Assembly (NCBI GenBank): GCA_034927505.1
Contig: JAYFPY010000030.1
Location: 1 to 64,000 of the forward strand
Source of the DNA: RUG100 sp034927505
Lineage (GTDB): Bacteria; Bacillota; Clostridia; Peptostreptococcales; Anaerovoracaceae
Length of the DNA: 64,000 nucleotides
Reading direction: 5' to 3'
The notes beneath the pieces are model-generated. The model worked only from the letters and a program-made list of their open reading frames with translations. It had not been told where the DNA came from and made no database searches. A program made the translations under genes and the position numbers. Shown here one piece after another: positions 34,245-42,800 of this stretch (its first letter is position 1; each line of letters opens with the position of its first letter).

Positions 34245-35261
34245 ATGAATATACGAGAAATCGCTAAAAAAGCCGGTGTTTCTGTTGCAACAGTATCAAG
34301 AGTATTGAATCATCCCGACGCCGTAGCAAAGAATACCAAAGACAAAATAGAAAAAATAATCGCGGAGGAAGAATATACTCCCAACTGGTTTGCCAGGAGC
34401 CTGAATTTCAACAGAACAGGGTCGATCGGGCTGATGATACCTCACATCCTCAACCCGGTATATATGGAGATGGCAAAAGGCGTGGAGGATGTAGCTTATC
34501 AAAAAGGGTACATTACGTTTATGTGCAATGCTGAAAATGACAGAGAAAAAGAAAAAGCATACCTGGCGCAGATGATCAGGAGAAGAGTAGACGGGATCGT
34601 AATGATTTCTTCGACGCTGGAAAAAGAAGACTATGACCGGGTAAAAGAAAAGAATATCCCGGTAGTTCTTGTAGGCGGGAACAAATCCAACCCGGGGTTC
34701 AGCTGTGTGAGGATAGACTGTGAAGCTGCAGCAAAAGAGGCTACGAAGCATATGATAGATATCGGATACAGGAAGGTAGCAATGTTCTGCAGCAAGACAG
34801 ATACATTCGACAACAGAGACAAGATCGTGGGATACAGAGAGGCTTTTAAAGAAGCCGGGGTAAAGATAAGAGAAGAATACATAAAGAGAATAGATGACAC
34901 TGTAGAGGATGGGTATCTTGCAGCAAAAAAAATGGTGGAGAAGAAGGGCGGACCGCATGCTATATTTGCCACCAGCGATAATATGGCTTTCGGCGTCATG
35001 GATGCTGTGAAGGACCAGGGCCTGCGTATACCGGAGGATGTTGCAGTAATAGGATTCGACAATATTAAACTTTCGAATCTGGTAGAACCGAAGTTGAGCA
35101 CAGTAGATGTTCCTCTGCATAAAATGGGGGTGTACGGTGCCAGACTGCTTCTGGATATAATAGAGGACGGCAATAGCGAGACCCGGGACATAATACTGCA
35201 GACTAAATTAAAAATCAGAAAATCATGCGGTCATAAAGAAAGAATAGGAGAAATGTTTTGA
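34245..35261 (+). CDS. LacI-family transcription regulator
   Basis: A 338-residue repressor-type protein. The N-terminal HTH and hinge are NIREIAKKAGVSVATVSRVL, followed by a periplasmic-binding-like sensor domain (about 60-335). Asp and Arg residues typical of sugar or nucleoside binding lie in IGFDNIKLS and FATSDNMAFGVMDAV. Two near-identical CG-centred palindromes flank the local regulon, one before this gene and one before the M20 hydrolase gene. It overlaps the flavoprotein gene by four bases. The effector is likely a pyrimidine or its breakdown product (inference). Confidence 0.9.
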   Translation: MNIREIAKKAGVSVATVSRVLNHPDAVAKNTKDKIEKIIAEEEYTPNWFARSLNFNRTGSIGLMIPHILNPVYMEMAKGVEDVAYQKGYITFMCNAENDREKEKAYLAQMIRRRVDGIVMISSTLEKEDYDRVKEKNIPVVLVGGNKSNPGFSCVRIDCEAAAKEATKHMIDIGYRKVAMFCSKTDTFDNRDKIVGYREAFKEAGVKIREEYIKRIDDTVEDGYLAAKKMVEKKGGPHAIFATSDNMAFGVMDAVKDQGLRIPEDVAVIGFDNIKLSNLVEPKLSTVDVPLHKMGVYGARLLLDIIEDGNSETRDIILQTKLKIRKSCGHKERIGEMF

Positions 35262-36370
35262 GTGTAAAATCGAACTATCTTGGTCTGGAACTGGAGAACC
35301 CGGTGATCATATCCGCCGGTCCCTGGAGCAGAGACGGCAGGAGCATCCTGAAGTGTTTCGAGTCGGGAGCTGCTGCAGTGGTAACGGAAAGCATAATCAG
35401 CGATACACTGCTGGATGTCAGACCCAGAGTGGCTTACAACGGGAGCGGAGCTTCCAACATCAGATTATATTCTGATGTACAGATAGAAGGATGGGAGCGG
35501 GAGATGGCTATTGCAAAGAGTGGAGGCGGCAAAGTTATTGCCAGTGTTTCTGCCCACACCCCGTCGGAGATCGCTTATCTGGCGACTAAACTGGAAAAGT
35601 ACGGGGCGGATGCCATTGAACTCAGTGTGTCCAATCCCATGAGGGAAAGTCTGGAAGTAATGGCCAGCGACCCGGAGATCATATACGATATGACAAAGGA
35701 AGTCGTGGATAATATAAAAATACCGGTGGCTGTAAAGTTGTCCCAGAACACGACAAATATTTCTGCAGTTGCAAAGGCCGCTAAAGAGGCGGGAGCCGGA
35801 GGCGTCAGCGCGATCAATACAGTAAGATGCATTCTTGGAGTGGATCTGGAAGAAAGAAAGCCGCTGCTGGGTACATACGGAGGGTATTCCGGTTCGCCGA
35901 TCAAACCGCTGGGGCTGGCAAGCATAGCGACTATTGCTCAGACAGTGGACATACCTCTCAGCGGCATCGGAGGGATCAGTGATTTCAGAGATGCTCTCGA
36001 ATACATCATGCTGGGGGCCGGGTCTGTTCAGGTAGGGACGGCCATGATGGTAGAAGGTCCGGAAAGGATCAAGGCGATAATTGCCGGAATAGATGCATGG
36101 TGCACCGGCAGACAGATAGACGATGTGTCGCAGATATGCGGTGCTGCTCTTGACAATCTCAGATCATTCGACGAGATGAAGATAGAGCCGGCCACAAGCA
36201 CAGTGCAGAGCGTGCCGTGTACTGTGGACTGTGAAAAATGCATCAGATCATGCATATATGAAGCCATAAGCAAGGAAGCAGGCAGTATAAAAGTCGACAA
36301 AAAACTATGTACCGGATGCGGTCTGTGCACATTTGTGTGTCCGACGCAAAAGTTGCGCCTTGAATGGTAA
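35258..36370 (+). CDS. PreA-like flavoprotein with C-terminal ferredoxin domain (divergent)
   Basis: A 370-residue protein of the dihydroorotate dehydrogenase-like FMN barrel family (about 1-305). It carries VAVKLSQNTTNI, GGVSAINTVRCI, GYSGSPIKPLGLASI and SGIGGISDFRDALEYIMLGA. A ferredoxin-like tail follows with CTVDCEKCIRSC (spacing C-x3-C-x2-C-x3-C) and CTGCGLCTFVCP. The loop that holds SCPN or SCPQ in relatives reads SVSNPMRESL, so catalysis may differ. TTG start after AGGAG, overlapping the lacI stop. It sits upstream of operator 2, so it is expressed with lacI rather than with preTA. Confidence 0.82.
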   Translation: MSVKSNYLGLELENPVIISAGPWSRDGRSILKCFESGAAAVVTESIISDTLLDVRPRVAYNGSGASNIRLYSDVQIEGWEREMAIAKSGGGKVIASVSAHTPSEIAYLATKLEKYGADAIELSVSNPMRESLEVMASDPEIIYDMTKEVVDNIKIPVAVKLSQNTTNISAVAKAAKEAGAGGVSAINTVRCILGVDLEERKPLLGTYGGYSGSPIKPLGLASIATIAQTVDIPLSGIGGISDFRDALEYIMLGAGSVQVGTAMMVEGPERIKAIIAGIDAWCTGRQIDDVSQICGAALDNLRSFDEMKIEPATSTVQSVPCTVDCEKCIRSCIYEAISKEAGSIKVDKKLCTGCGLCTFVCPTQKLRLEW

Positions 36371-36377
36371 AATACTC

Positions 36378-36424
36378 TTGCAATTTTCAGAAAACGCGTT
36401 ATAATAAAAATGTAACCGGTTACA
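36378..36424 (+). promoter_or_regulatory. promoter plus LacI-type operator 2
   Basis: TTGCAA 36378-36383, a 16-base spacer and TATAAT 36400-36405. The perfect palindrome TGTAACCGGTTACA (36411-36424) covers the expected start of transcription. It is placed to repress the M20-preT-preA genes. Confidence 0.85.
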
Positions 36425-36505
36425 CTCCGGTGATATCAATAAAATCCATATGACTCAGTCAACTATAATCAATAAATATATATTTTTATAAAGGAGGACG
36501 ACAAT

Positions 36506-37777
36506 ATGTATAAAGCAGATGCAAAGAGAATGGAAGACAAAATCAAGACATTCTCAAAATACGGTGACGCAGGACACGGCGGGATCACAAGGTATTCACT
36601 GTCACCTCAGGCTCACCTGGCAAGAGATGAATTTGTTAAAAGAATGAAGGCAGCAGGCGCTGAGATCACTACAGACGACCTGGCGTGCATCCAGGCAACT
36701 TTACCGGGCAGCGATCCAAATGCAAAGAGGATCGTAATGCAGTCACACTGCGACTCTGTAAAGAACGGCGGAAACTATGACGGCATATACGGCGTTATGA
36801 CAGCAATGGAAGTTCTTGAATGTATGGCAACTCAGAACATACCTCACAAACATCCTTTCACAGCACAGGTAACTACAAATGAAGAAGGATCGCTTTATCC
36901 TCCTGCAATGATGGTTTCGGGAATAATCTGCAACGATCTGATCCCGGCCGGACTGGCTAAGAATTTCAGATATGATGACATGATGGCTGTCAAGGCCATG
37001 GAAGACGGATTTGCTCCGACATTCGGAGAAGCTCTGGCACAGAGCCCGTACAAAGGCGACAAGAAGAACAGACTCAATGCAGATGATTACTGTGCAATGA
37101 TCGAAGCTCATATCGAACAGGGACCTATCCTGGAAGACAACGGAAATGAAGTCGGAGCTGTACAGTGTGTACTGGGCATGTTCAACTATTCGCTGATATT
37201 CAAAGGATTTGCAGCCCATGCAGGTACATTCCCAATGGACAAGAGACATGATGCGCTTCATGCCGCAGCAGAAGCACTCTGCTATCTGCACAAGGAAGTC
37301 GACAAACTGGGACATCCTGAACTGGTCTACACAACAGGAGAAATCTATTGTCATCCATGCGTTCATACAGTAATCCCTGATGAAGTGGAATTCTCGCTGG
37401 ACGTAAGACATGAAGATCCAAAGGTGCTGGAAAAAGTAATGAATATCGTTAAAGATATAGCCACAAAGAAGTGGGCAAAATGCGACTGTGAAATCAGAGA
37501 AAACTGGAAGAGAGATACAGTTTACTGGGACAAGAATCTGGTTGGATTCGTAGAAGATGCCTGCAAGGAAGCAGGAGTCAAATGGCAGAAGATCAACTCG
37601 GGCGCAGGTCATGATGCACAGTTCTTCTCATATATGATGCCTACAACAATGATATTTATCAGATCTGAAAAAGGTCTTTCCCACTGTGAACCTGAACATT
37701 CTTCAGTAGAAGACTGTACGGCAGGTGCAACAGTTGCTTTGAATGCTGTTCTGAAAGCAGACGCATTCTACGACTGA
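36506..37777 (+). CDS. M20-family carbamoyl hydrolase (beta-ureidopropionase/AllC type)
   Basis: A 423-residue metal-dependent amidohydrolase of the hydantoinase/carbamoylase group (N-carbamoyl-amino-acid hydrolase, beta-ureidopropionase, allantoate amidohydrolase). It has GHGGITRYSLSP, the metal motif MQSHCDSVKNGGNYDGIYGV, TTNEEGSLYPPAMM and MIEAHIEQGPILED. The dimerisation-domain Arg/His appear in FAAHAGTFPMDKRHDA, and SGAGHDAQFF precedes the last His (SHCEPEHSS). AAAGGAGG precedes the ATG. With PreTA nearby the likely job is hydrolysing N-carbamoyl-beta-alanine (inference). Confidence 0.87.
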   Translation: MYKADAKRMEDKIKTFSKYGDAGHGGITRYSLSPQAHLARDEFVKRMKAAGAEITTDDLACIQATLPGSDPNAKRIVMQSHCDSVKNGGNYDGIYGVMTAMEVLECMATQNIPHKHPFTAQVTTNEEGSLYPPAMMVSGIICNDLIPAGLAKNFRYDDMMAVKAMEDGFAPTFGEALAQSPYKGDKKNRLNADDYCAMIEAHIEQGPILEDNGNEVGAVQCVLGMFNYSLIFKGFAAHAGTFPMDKRHDALHAAAEALCYLHKEVDKLGHPELVYTTGEIYCHPCVHTVIPDEVEFSLDVRHEDPKVLEKVMNIVKDIATKKWAKCDCEIRENWKRDTVYWDKNLVGFVEDACKEAGVKWQKINSGAGHDAQFFSYMMPTTMIFIRSEKGLSHCEPEHSSVEDCTAGATVALNAVLKADAFYD

Positions 37778-37802
37778 TATAAAACAAGTATACTGAATAC
37801 CG

Positions 37803-37842
37803 GACCGGCGAGATCATAAACTCCCGCCGGCCTGTGTTTTTT
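37803..37842 (+). terminator. terminator between the M20 gene and preT
   Basis: CCGGCG (37805-37810) pairs with CGCCGG (37825-37830), with T6 at 37837-37842. It would lower read-through into preTA, or preT may have its own weak promoter. Confidence 0.65.
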
Positions 37843-37870
37843 GCAAAGTATAAAAAAGGAGGAGTAGAAA

Positions 37871-39142
37871 TTGAGTAAAGTAGTAAAAGCAAAGTACACT
37901 GCTGAATCCGAAGCCGGCTTCACACACAGAACGGCTCTGGAAGAGGCGGCAAGATGTTTGCTCTGCCACGATGCGCCTTGCAGCCAGGGATGCCCGGCTG
38001 GAACTGATCCTGGAAAATTCATAAGATCCATCAGGTTCAGAAACGCCAAGGGTGCGGCAGAGACTATCAGAGAAAACAACGCCATGGGCGGTTCATGCGC
38101 AAGAGTATGTCCCTATGACAGACTGTGTGAAGAAGCCTGCAGCAGATGCGGCATAGACAAGCCGATACAGATCGGCAAACTGCAGAGATATGCACTGGAG
38201 CAGGAAAAGACTTTCAAAATGAAGACACTGAAGGCGCCTTCAAAGAAAAAGAAAGCAACGGTCGCATGCGTTGGGGCGGGCCCCGCATCAATGACATGTG
38301 CAGCTGAGCTGGCCAAGGAAGGCTACAAAGTCACTGTATTTGACAGAGAAGAAAAAGCAGGCGGAGTGCTGACTTACGGAATAGTTCCAAGCAGACTGCC
38401 GCAGAAGATCGTTGATCAGGATATTGCAGCGGTGAAGGGCCTTGGCGTAAAATTTGTACTGGGCAAGAAAGTTAAACCGGCCGATCTGGAAGAATTCGAT
38501 GCAGTGTTCATGGGAACAGGGCTCTGGGCCCCTAAGCTGCCGCCTATAAAGGGTACGAACCTGAAAGGCGTGTATGCGGCAAATGATTTTTTGAAGAAGG
38601 CAAGAACGAAGAAAGAAAAATTCAAACCCGGCAAAAAAGTTATCGTCATCGGCGGCGGAGATGTTGCTGTCGATTGTGCGGTAACAGCAAAACTGCTGGG
38701 CGCAGATGATGTACGCATTGTGTACAGAAGAACTCTTGAAGAGGCTCCCGGCAACATGGTGGAATTCCAGTATGCTTTGTCGCTGGGCATCGGCATAACG
38801 ACAAACATGGCTCCTGCAAGTGTAATGGGCACCAAAAAAGTGGAATTCATGAAATTCAAGGGCAGAGCAAAAGTAACGGAAAAGTCGGAACTGAAACTGG
38901 AAGCTACAACTGTAGTATTCGCAATCGGTCAGGGCGCAGAGGACGTTACGGATCTGGCTCCTGTAAAGCTCAATGAAAAGGGCGGCATCAAGGCCACAAA
39001 AGCAGGAAAGACAAACAATAAAAAATTCTTTGCCGGAGGCGATATAGCCAATGGCGGCAAGACTGTTGTTGAAGCAGTTGCAGCCGGGAAAGATGCAGCC
39101 GCATCTATCTCGAGTTATCTGGAAAAGAAAGGAGTGAAGTAG
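37871..39142 (+). CDS. preT: NAD-dependent dihydropyrimidine dehydrogenase subunit PreT
   Basis: A 423-residue flavin/iron-sulfur electron-input subunit. It carries electrons from NAD(P)H to PreA for reduction of uracil and thymine. The N-terminal Fe-S helical domain (about 1-125) has RCLLCHDAPCSQGCP and GGSCARVCPYDRLCEEAC. FAD and NAD domains carry VACVGAGPASMTCAAEL, GGVLTYGIV and VIVIGGGDVAVDCAVTA. TTG start with GGAGGAG eight bases upstream. The 3' end is two bases from preA. Confidence 0.9.
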   Translation: MSKVVKAKYTAESEAGFTHRTALEEAARCLLCHDAPCSQGCPAGTDPGKFIRSIRFRNAKGAAETIRENNAMGGSCARVCPYDRLCEEACSRCGIDKPIQIGKLQRYALEQEKTFKMKTLKAPSKKKKATVACVGAGPASMTCAAELAKEGYKVTVFDREEKAGGVLTYGIVPSRLPQKIVDQDIAAVKGLGVKFVLGKKVKPADLEEFDAVFMGTGLWAPKLPPIKGTNLKGVYAANDFLKKARTKKEKFKPGKKVIVIGGGDVAVDCAVTAKLLGADDVRIVYRRTLEEAPGNMVEFQYALSLGIGITTNMAPASVMGTKKVEFMKFKGRAKVTEKSELKLEATTVVFAIGQGAEDVTDLAPVKLNEKGGIKATKAGKTNNKKFFAGGDIANGGKTVVEAVAAGKDAAASISSYLEKKGVK

Positions 39143-39143
39143 G

Positions 39144-40436
39144 ATGGCAGTTAATAAAGATTTATCGATCAAGTACCTGGGAGTAGATTGCATGAATCCG
39201 TTCTTCCTTTCATCATCGCCGGTAGGCAGCAACTATGAAATGGTTGCAAAATGTTTTGAGAGCGGCTGGGGCGGAGTAATGTACAAGACCATAGGTATCT
39301 TCGTCGCAGATGAATGCTCACCTAGATTCGACCAGACAAATAAAGAAGGCATTCCTTGGGTGGGATTCAAAAACATGGAACAGATATCGGACAAACCGAC
39401 CGAACTGAACTTTGAAAACATGCACAAGCTGAAGAGAGACTACCCGGATCATGTAATGGTTGCGTCCATAATGGGATCCAGTGAAGATGAATGGAAACAG
39501 CTTGCAAAGATGAGCGATCAGGCGGGAGCAGATCTTATTGAAGGAAACTTCTCATGTCCTCAGATGACATCCCATGCTATGGGATCAGATGTAGGGACAA
39601 ATCCTGATTTGGTCACAAAATACTGCAAGGCAGTAACAGAAGTGACGAACACACCGTTCATCGCGAAGATGACGCCTAACATCACGTCGATGGAAGTACC
39701 TGCAAGGGCGGCTCTTGAAGGAGGCGCAGCGGCAGTATCGGCAATAAACACTATCAAGTCGATCACAAACATCGATTTTGAAAACATGACGGCAATGCCT
39801 GTGGTAAACGGAAAATCTTCCATATCCGGATATTCCGGAGCAGCAGTAAAACCTATAGCGCTGAGATTCTGCGCACAGGTGCTGCAGGATGCCAAGATGA
39901 ATGAACTGGCCAAAAGAAACGGATTCGATTTCGGATACGGCCACGAAATGTCCGGTATAGGCGGGATCGAAACATGGAGAGACTGTGCTGAATTCCTGGC
40001 ACTGGGATGCAGAAATCTCCAGGTCACTACAGCGATCATGCAGTACGGATACAGAATAGTGGAAGATATGGCAAACGGTCTCATGCATTTCATGGATGAA
40101 AGAGGATATAACAAACTGGACGATTTCATAGGAACGGCTATTGGCAATATCATACCGGCTGAAGAACTGGATCGAGACTTTAAGATCTTCCCTGATTTCA
40201 ACGAAAGAAAATGCATAGGATGCGGCAGATGTTATGTTTCATGCTATGACGGAGCTCACCAGGCAATAAACTGGAACGAGAAGAGAAGAAAGCCTGAACT
40301 TGATGAAGACAAATGTGTCGGATGTCACCTGTGTCTCAATGTATGTCCTGTACAGGAATGCATAACACCGGGAAAAATCGTCTTCAAAGAAGGCAAAAAA
40401 GAAACAGATATTATTTCAAAGAAACATTACGATTAA
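39144..40436 (+). CDS. preA: NAD-dependent dihydropyrimidine dehydrogenase subunit PreA
   Basis: A 430-residue catalytic subunit that binds FMN and two [4Fe-4S] clusters. NFSCPQMTSHAMGSDVG, PVVNGKSSISGYSGAAVKPI, FGYGHEMSGIGGIETWRDCA and MQYGYRIVEDMANGL match E. coli PreA nearly residue for residue as I remember it. The C-terminal ferredoxin has CIGCGRCYVSCYDGAH and CVGCHLCLNVCP. It reduces uracil/thymine to dihydro forms with PreT, or runs the reverse reaction. GGAGTG precedes the ATG. Confidence 0.93.
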   Translation: MAVNKDLSIKYLGVDCMNPFFLSSSPVGSNYEMVAKCFESGWGGVMYKTIGIFVADECSPRFDQTNKEGIPWVGFKNMEQISDKPTELNFENMHKLKRDYPDHVMVASIMGSSEDEWKQLAKMSDQAGADLIEGNFSCPQMTSHAMGSDVGTNPDLVTKYCKAVTEVTNTPFIAKMTPNITSMEVPARAALEGGAAAVSAINTIKSITNIDFENMTAMPVVNGKSSISGYSGAAVKPIALRFCAQVLQDAKMNELAKRNGFDFGYGHEMSGIGGIETWRDCAEFLALGCRNLQVTTAIMQYGYRIVEDMANGLMHFMDERGYNKLDDFIGTAIGNIIPAEELDRDFKIFPDFNERKCIGCGRCYVSCYDGAHQAINWNEKRRKPELDEDKCVGCHLCLNVCPVQECITPGKIVFKEGKKETDIISKKHYD

Positions 40437-40446
40437 TATTGTAACC

Positions 40447-41856
40447 TCATTTGGAACGCCTCGGAGCCATGTGCTTCGGGGCGTTTCTCCTTTTTAGAGA
40501 CATCATCGCTCCGATAAAACATATAGCGGCAAAGATGGTGAAGCCGGTACGCATGGTATGAGTCAGCTGCCCGGGGGAAGCATCGGCAAGAGCTGAATCA
40601 CCCAGATACATTCCGATCACCAGAGTTATCACAGCCATACCGGATGTCTGCCCCAGAGTCCTCATAGTGGCAAGGATCGAAGAAGCAACACTGTAATCTG
40701 ATTTTTCCACACAGGACATTATAGCATTCATATTGGGAGAAGAAAAAACAGAGATCCCGAATCCGGTGGCTAGAAGAGCTGCGATGATGGCGATCAAAGG
40801 GGTGGTCCTGTTTACTGTTGCAAAAAAGACAAGGCATGCTGTACAGATGAGCATCCCCGCCGTGGCCAGCTTGTATGGGGCTATTCTGTCGGACAGGCGT
40901 CCCATCCTCGGGGAAAAGAGCGCCATCATAAGAGGCTGAGCAATCAGTATGAGACCTGCGGTCTGCGATGAATAACCCATTGCAGTCTGCAGATATATAG
41001 ACATAAAATACCCTACGGCAAAAGTGGCGCCGTAGTTGAGCAAAGCAGCCAGATTAGACAGTGTATAAGCCGGATTCCCCGAGAAGATCCGCACATCGAC
41101 AATTGGGTTTTTCGATCTCAGTTCAGTAAGGACAAACCCAACGCCGGCAGCCAGACCACAGCCGAGAATAACAGGACCGGCAACGCCGCCGCCGAAGGAT
41201 GTAAATCCATACATTATCATTACAATCATAGCGATATACAAGATGTTCCCTGCTGCATCATGACTCAGTTCCTGCGTCAGGTGTTCTTTTTTCGGCAGTT
41301 TGCGTGCAGCCAGAACAAAAGCAAAGAGCCCCACCGCACCGGAAAATACAAATATGGACTGCCATCCCAGCCATTGATTGAGCAGCCCTCCGATGACAGG
41401 CCCGGAAGACAGACCTACATAGGTGCCGGCGGTCATGCGGCCTATGGCTTTTCCTTTTTCCGAAGGAGGGTAGGCGCTGATCAGTATAGCAGTGTTGGTC
41501 GCATTCAGCATTGCCGCAGCTATGCCCTGGACCACGCGGAGCAGTATCATTACTGCAAATGTTGTCGCCAGTGCCGATATGAAACTGGTCGCAAAAAACA
41601 GCAGTATGCCGATGAGGAAGATACGCCTTCTGCCGGTGGTGTCCGCCAGTTTTCCAAAAGGAACACTGAGAGCTGCTGTTGCAAGGATGAATGCTGTGAC
41701 GACCCAGCTGACAGACGCTGCGCTCACATCAAAATATGACCCCATTCCGGGAACAGCCAGGTTTAATGAGCTGCTCATGAATGTGGCCATAAATGCAGAT
41801 ACTATCATTACTGTTGTGGTAGCTCGCTGATCAGCCTTATTTTCATTCGTGTCCAT
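40447..41856 (-). CDS. MFS multidrug exporter (DHA2/EmrB-QacA type)
   Basis: A 469-residue transporter with about 14 hydrophobic helices. Motif A appears as GKLADTTGRRRIFLIGI, helix 4 has LRVVQGIAAAMLNATNTA, and motif C is YVGLSSGPVIGG. These fit proton-coupled drug efflux pumps. It starts with a 14-base overlap inside the PHP gene stop. The substrate is unknown. Confidence 0.87.
   Translation of the reverse strand: MDTNENKADQRATTTVMIVSAFMATFMSSSLNLAVPGMGSYFDVSAASVSWVVTAFILATAALSVPFGKLADTTGRRRIFLIGILLFFATSFISALATTFAVMILLRVVQGIAAAMLNATNTAILISAYPPSEKGKAIGRMTAGTYVGLSSGPVIGGLLNQWLGWQSIFVFSGAVGLFAFVLAARKLPKKEHLTQELSHDAAGNILYIAMIVMIMYGFTSFGGGVAGPVILGCGLAAGVGFVLTELRSKNPIVDVRIFSGNPAYTLSNLAALLNYGATFAVGYFMSIYLQTAMGYSSQTAGLILIAQPLMMALFSPRMGRLSDRIAPYKLATAGMLICTACLVFFATVNRTTPLIAIIAALLATGFGISVFSSPNMNAIMSCVEKSDYSVASSILATMRTLGQTSGMAVITLVIGMYLGDSALADASPGQLTHTMRTGFTIFAAICFIGAMMSLKRRNAPKHMAPRRSK
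40455..40495 (+). terminator. terminator of preTA, inside the 3' end of the opposing MFS gene
   Basis: AACGCC (40455-40460) pairs with GGCGTT (40480-40485), with extra pairing inside the arm and T5 at 40491-40495. The hairpin DNA also encodes the last residues of the minus-strand transporter. Confidence 0.7.
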
Positions 41857-42637
41857 AGTGGGAAACTGCTTTCATCCTTTTCATCTTGAGCCCCCTGTAC
41901 GGAGACAGTATTTTGCCAAGACCTTTGTTGTATATGTGAAAACCCAGTACGCCCCATCTGGATTCTTTCATACGGCTTTTGACGGTTTCTTCACGTTCAA
42001 TGCCTCCGGCATCGACGATGCGCCTTTCTTTTATGGCTCGGATCATATCGTTATTGCTGTGGATCGCAGCATCGATCTCGGTATATCCCATGCCTACGTA
42101 CTCTTCCACGTGGGAGTCAGTGCCGCCCAGACCTATCTTTCCGTATTTGCCCGCCATTTTATGGGCGAGGACATTGGAAAGAGGTGATTCACATGTATTG
42201 AAAGTTTCAATAAAATCAAATTCCCTGATAAGATGAGGCGTCTGCGCCAGGCATTTGAACAGCATGGCCGAAGAGCTGCGCACGCCGTAAGGGTGAGCAG
42301 GCCCTAGAAGTCCGCCGTAATGGTGGACTATCCTTATCAGTCTGTCCAGTTTCATGCCTCGTATAGTCAGTACCGGAAGGGTAACTCCATCCGGCATAAC
42401 AACAAGAAAATGGCCGGCATCTTTGGTGTCGTATTCTACGCCTTTTATAACTGTAAAGCCTTTGAATTCCGGGGAATCTTTTATGCGATCCCAGTATTTG
42501 CAGGCTCTGTATGTATCATGGTCCGTTATCATCATACCCTGAAAGTTATGGCCTCTGAGTAATTCTATATATCGTTCAAGGCTCACTTTGGAGTCTATGG
42601 ACCCGCCTTTGATGTGGCAATGTAAATCAAATTTCAT
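41843..42637 (-). CDS. PHP-domain metal-dependent phosphoesterase
   Basis: A 264-residue PHP protein of the YciV/TrpH-like class. It has the first metal motif FDLHCHIKGGSID, ITDHDTYRAC, GVEYDTKDAGHFLVV, LGPAHPYGV and the final GGTDSHVEEYVG. The metal-binding His/Asp set is complete. I chose the start at 42637, where CGGAGG stands just upstream; 30 extra codons further upstream have no support. Co-transcribed with the MFS gene. Substrate unknown. Confidence 0.83.
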   Translation of the reverse strand: MKFDLHCHIKGGSIDSKVSLERYIELLRGHNFQGMMITDHDTYRACKYWDRIKDSPEFKGFTVIKGVEYDTKDAGHFLVVMPDGVTLPVLTIRGMKLDRLIRIVHHYGGLLGPAHPYGVRSSSAMLFKCLAQTPHLIREFDFIETFNTCESPLSNVLAHKMAGKYGKIGLGGTDSHVEEYVGMGYTEIDAAIHSNNDMIRAIKERRIVDAGGIEREETVKSRMKESRWGVLGFHIYNKGLGKILSPYRGLKMKRMKAVSHYGHE

Positions 42638-42800
42638 ATATTTTGCCTCCGATCGGCAGATTTTCACTGCTCTCGTCCACTCTCCATCCATCAATATAAT
42701 GTTACTCCTATGGGAATGAAAATACAAGGAAAGTTTTGTGGAATTAACCCTGTTAAAATGGTATAATCGAATGTATCTATTTATATGGAGGGTAAAAGAG

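Noticed and set aside
39144..40436. PreA with a missing catalytic cysteine
   Set aside because: The MTSHAMGSDVG loop is the same as in E. coli PreA as I recall it, so it is normal for the family.
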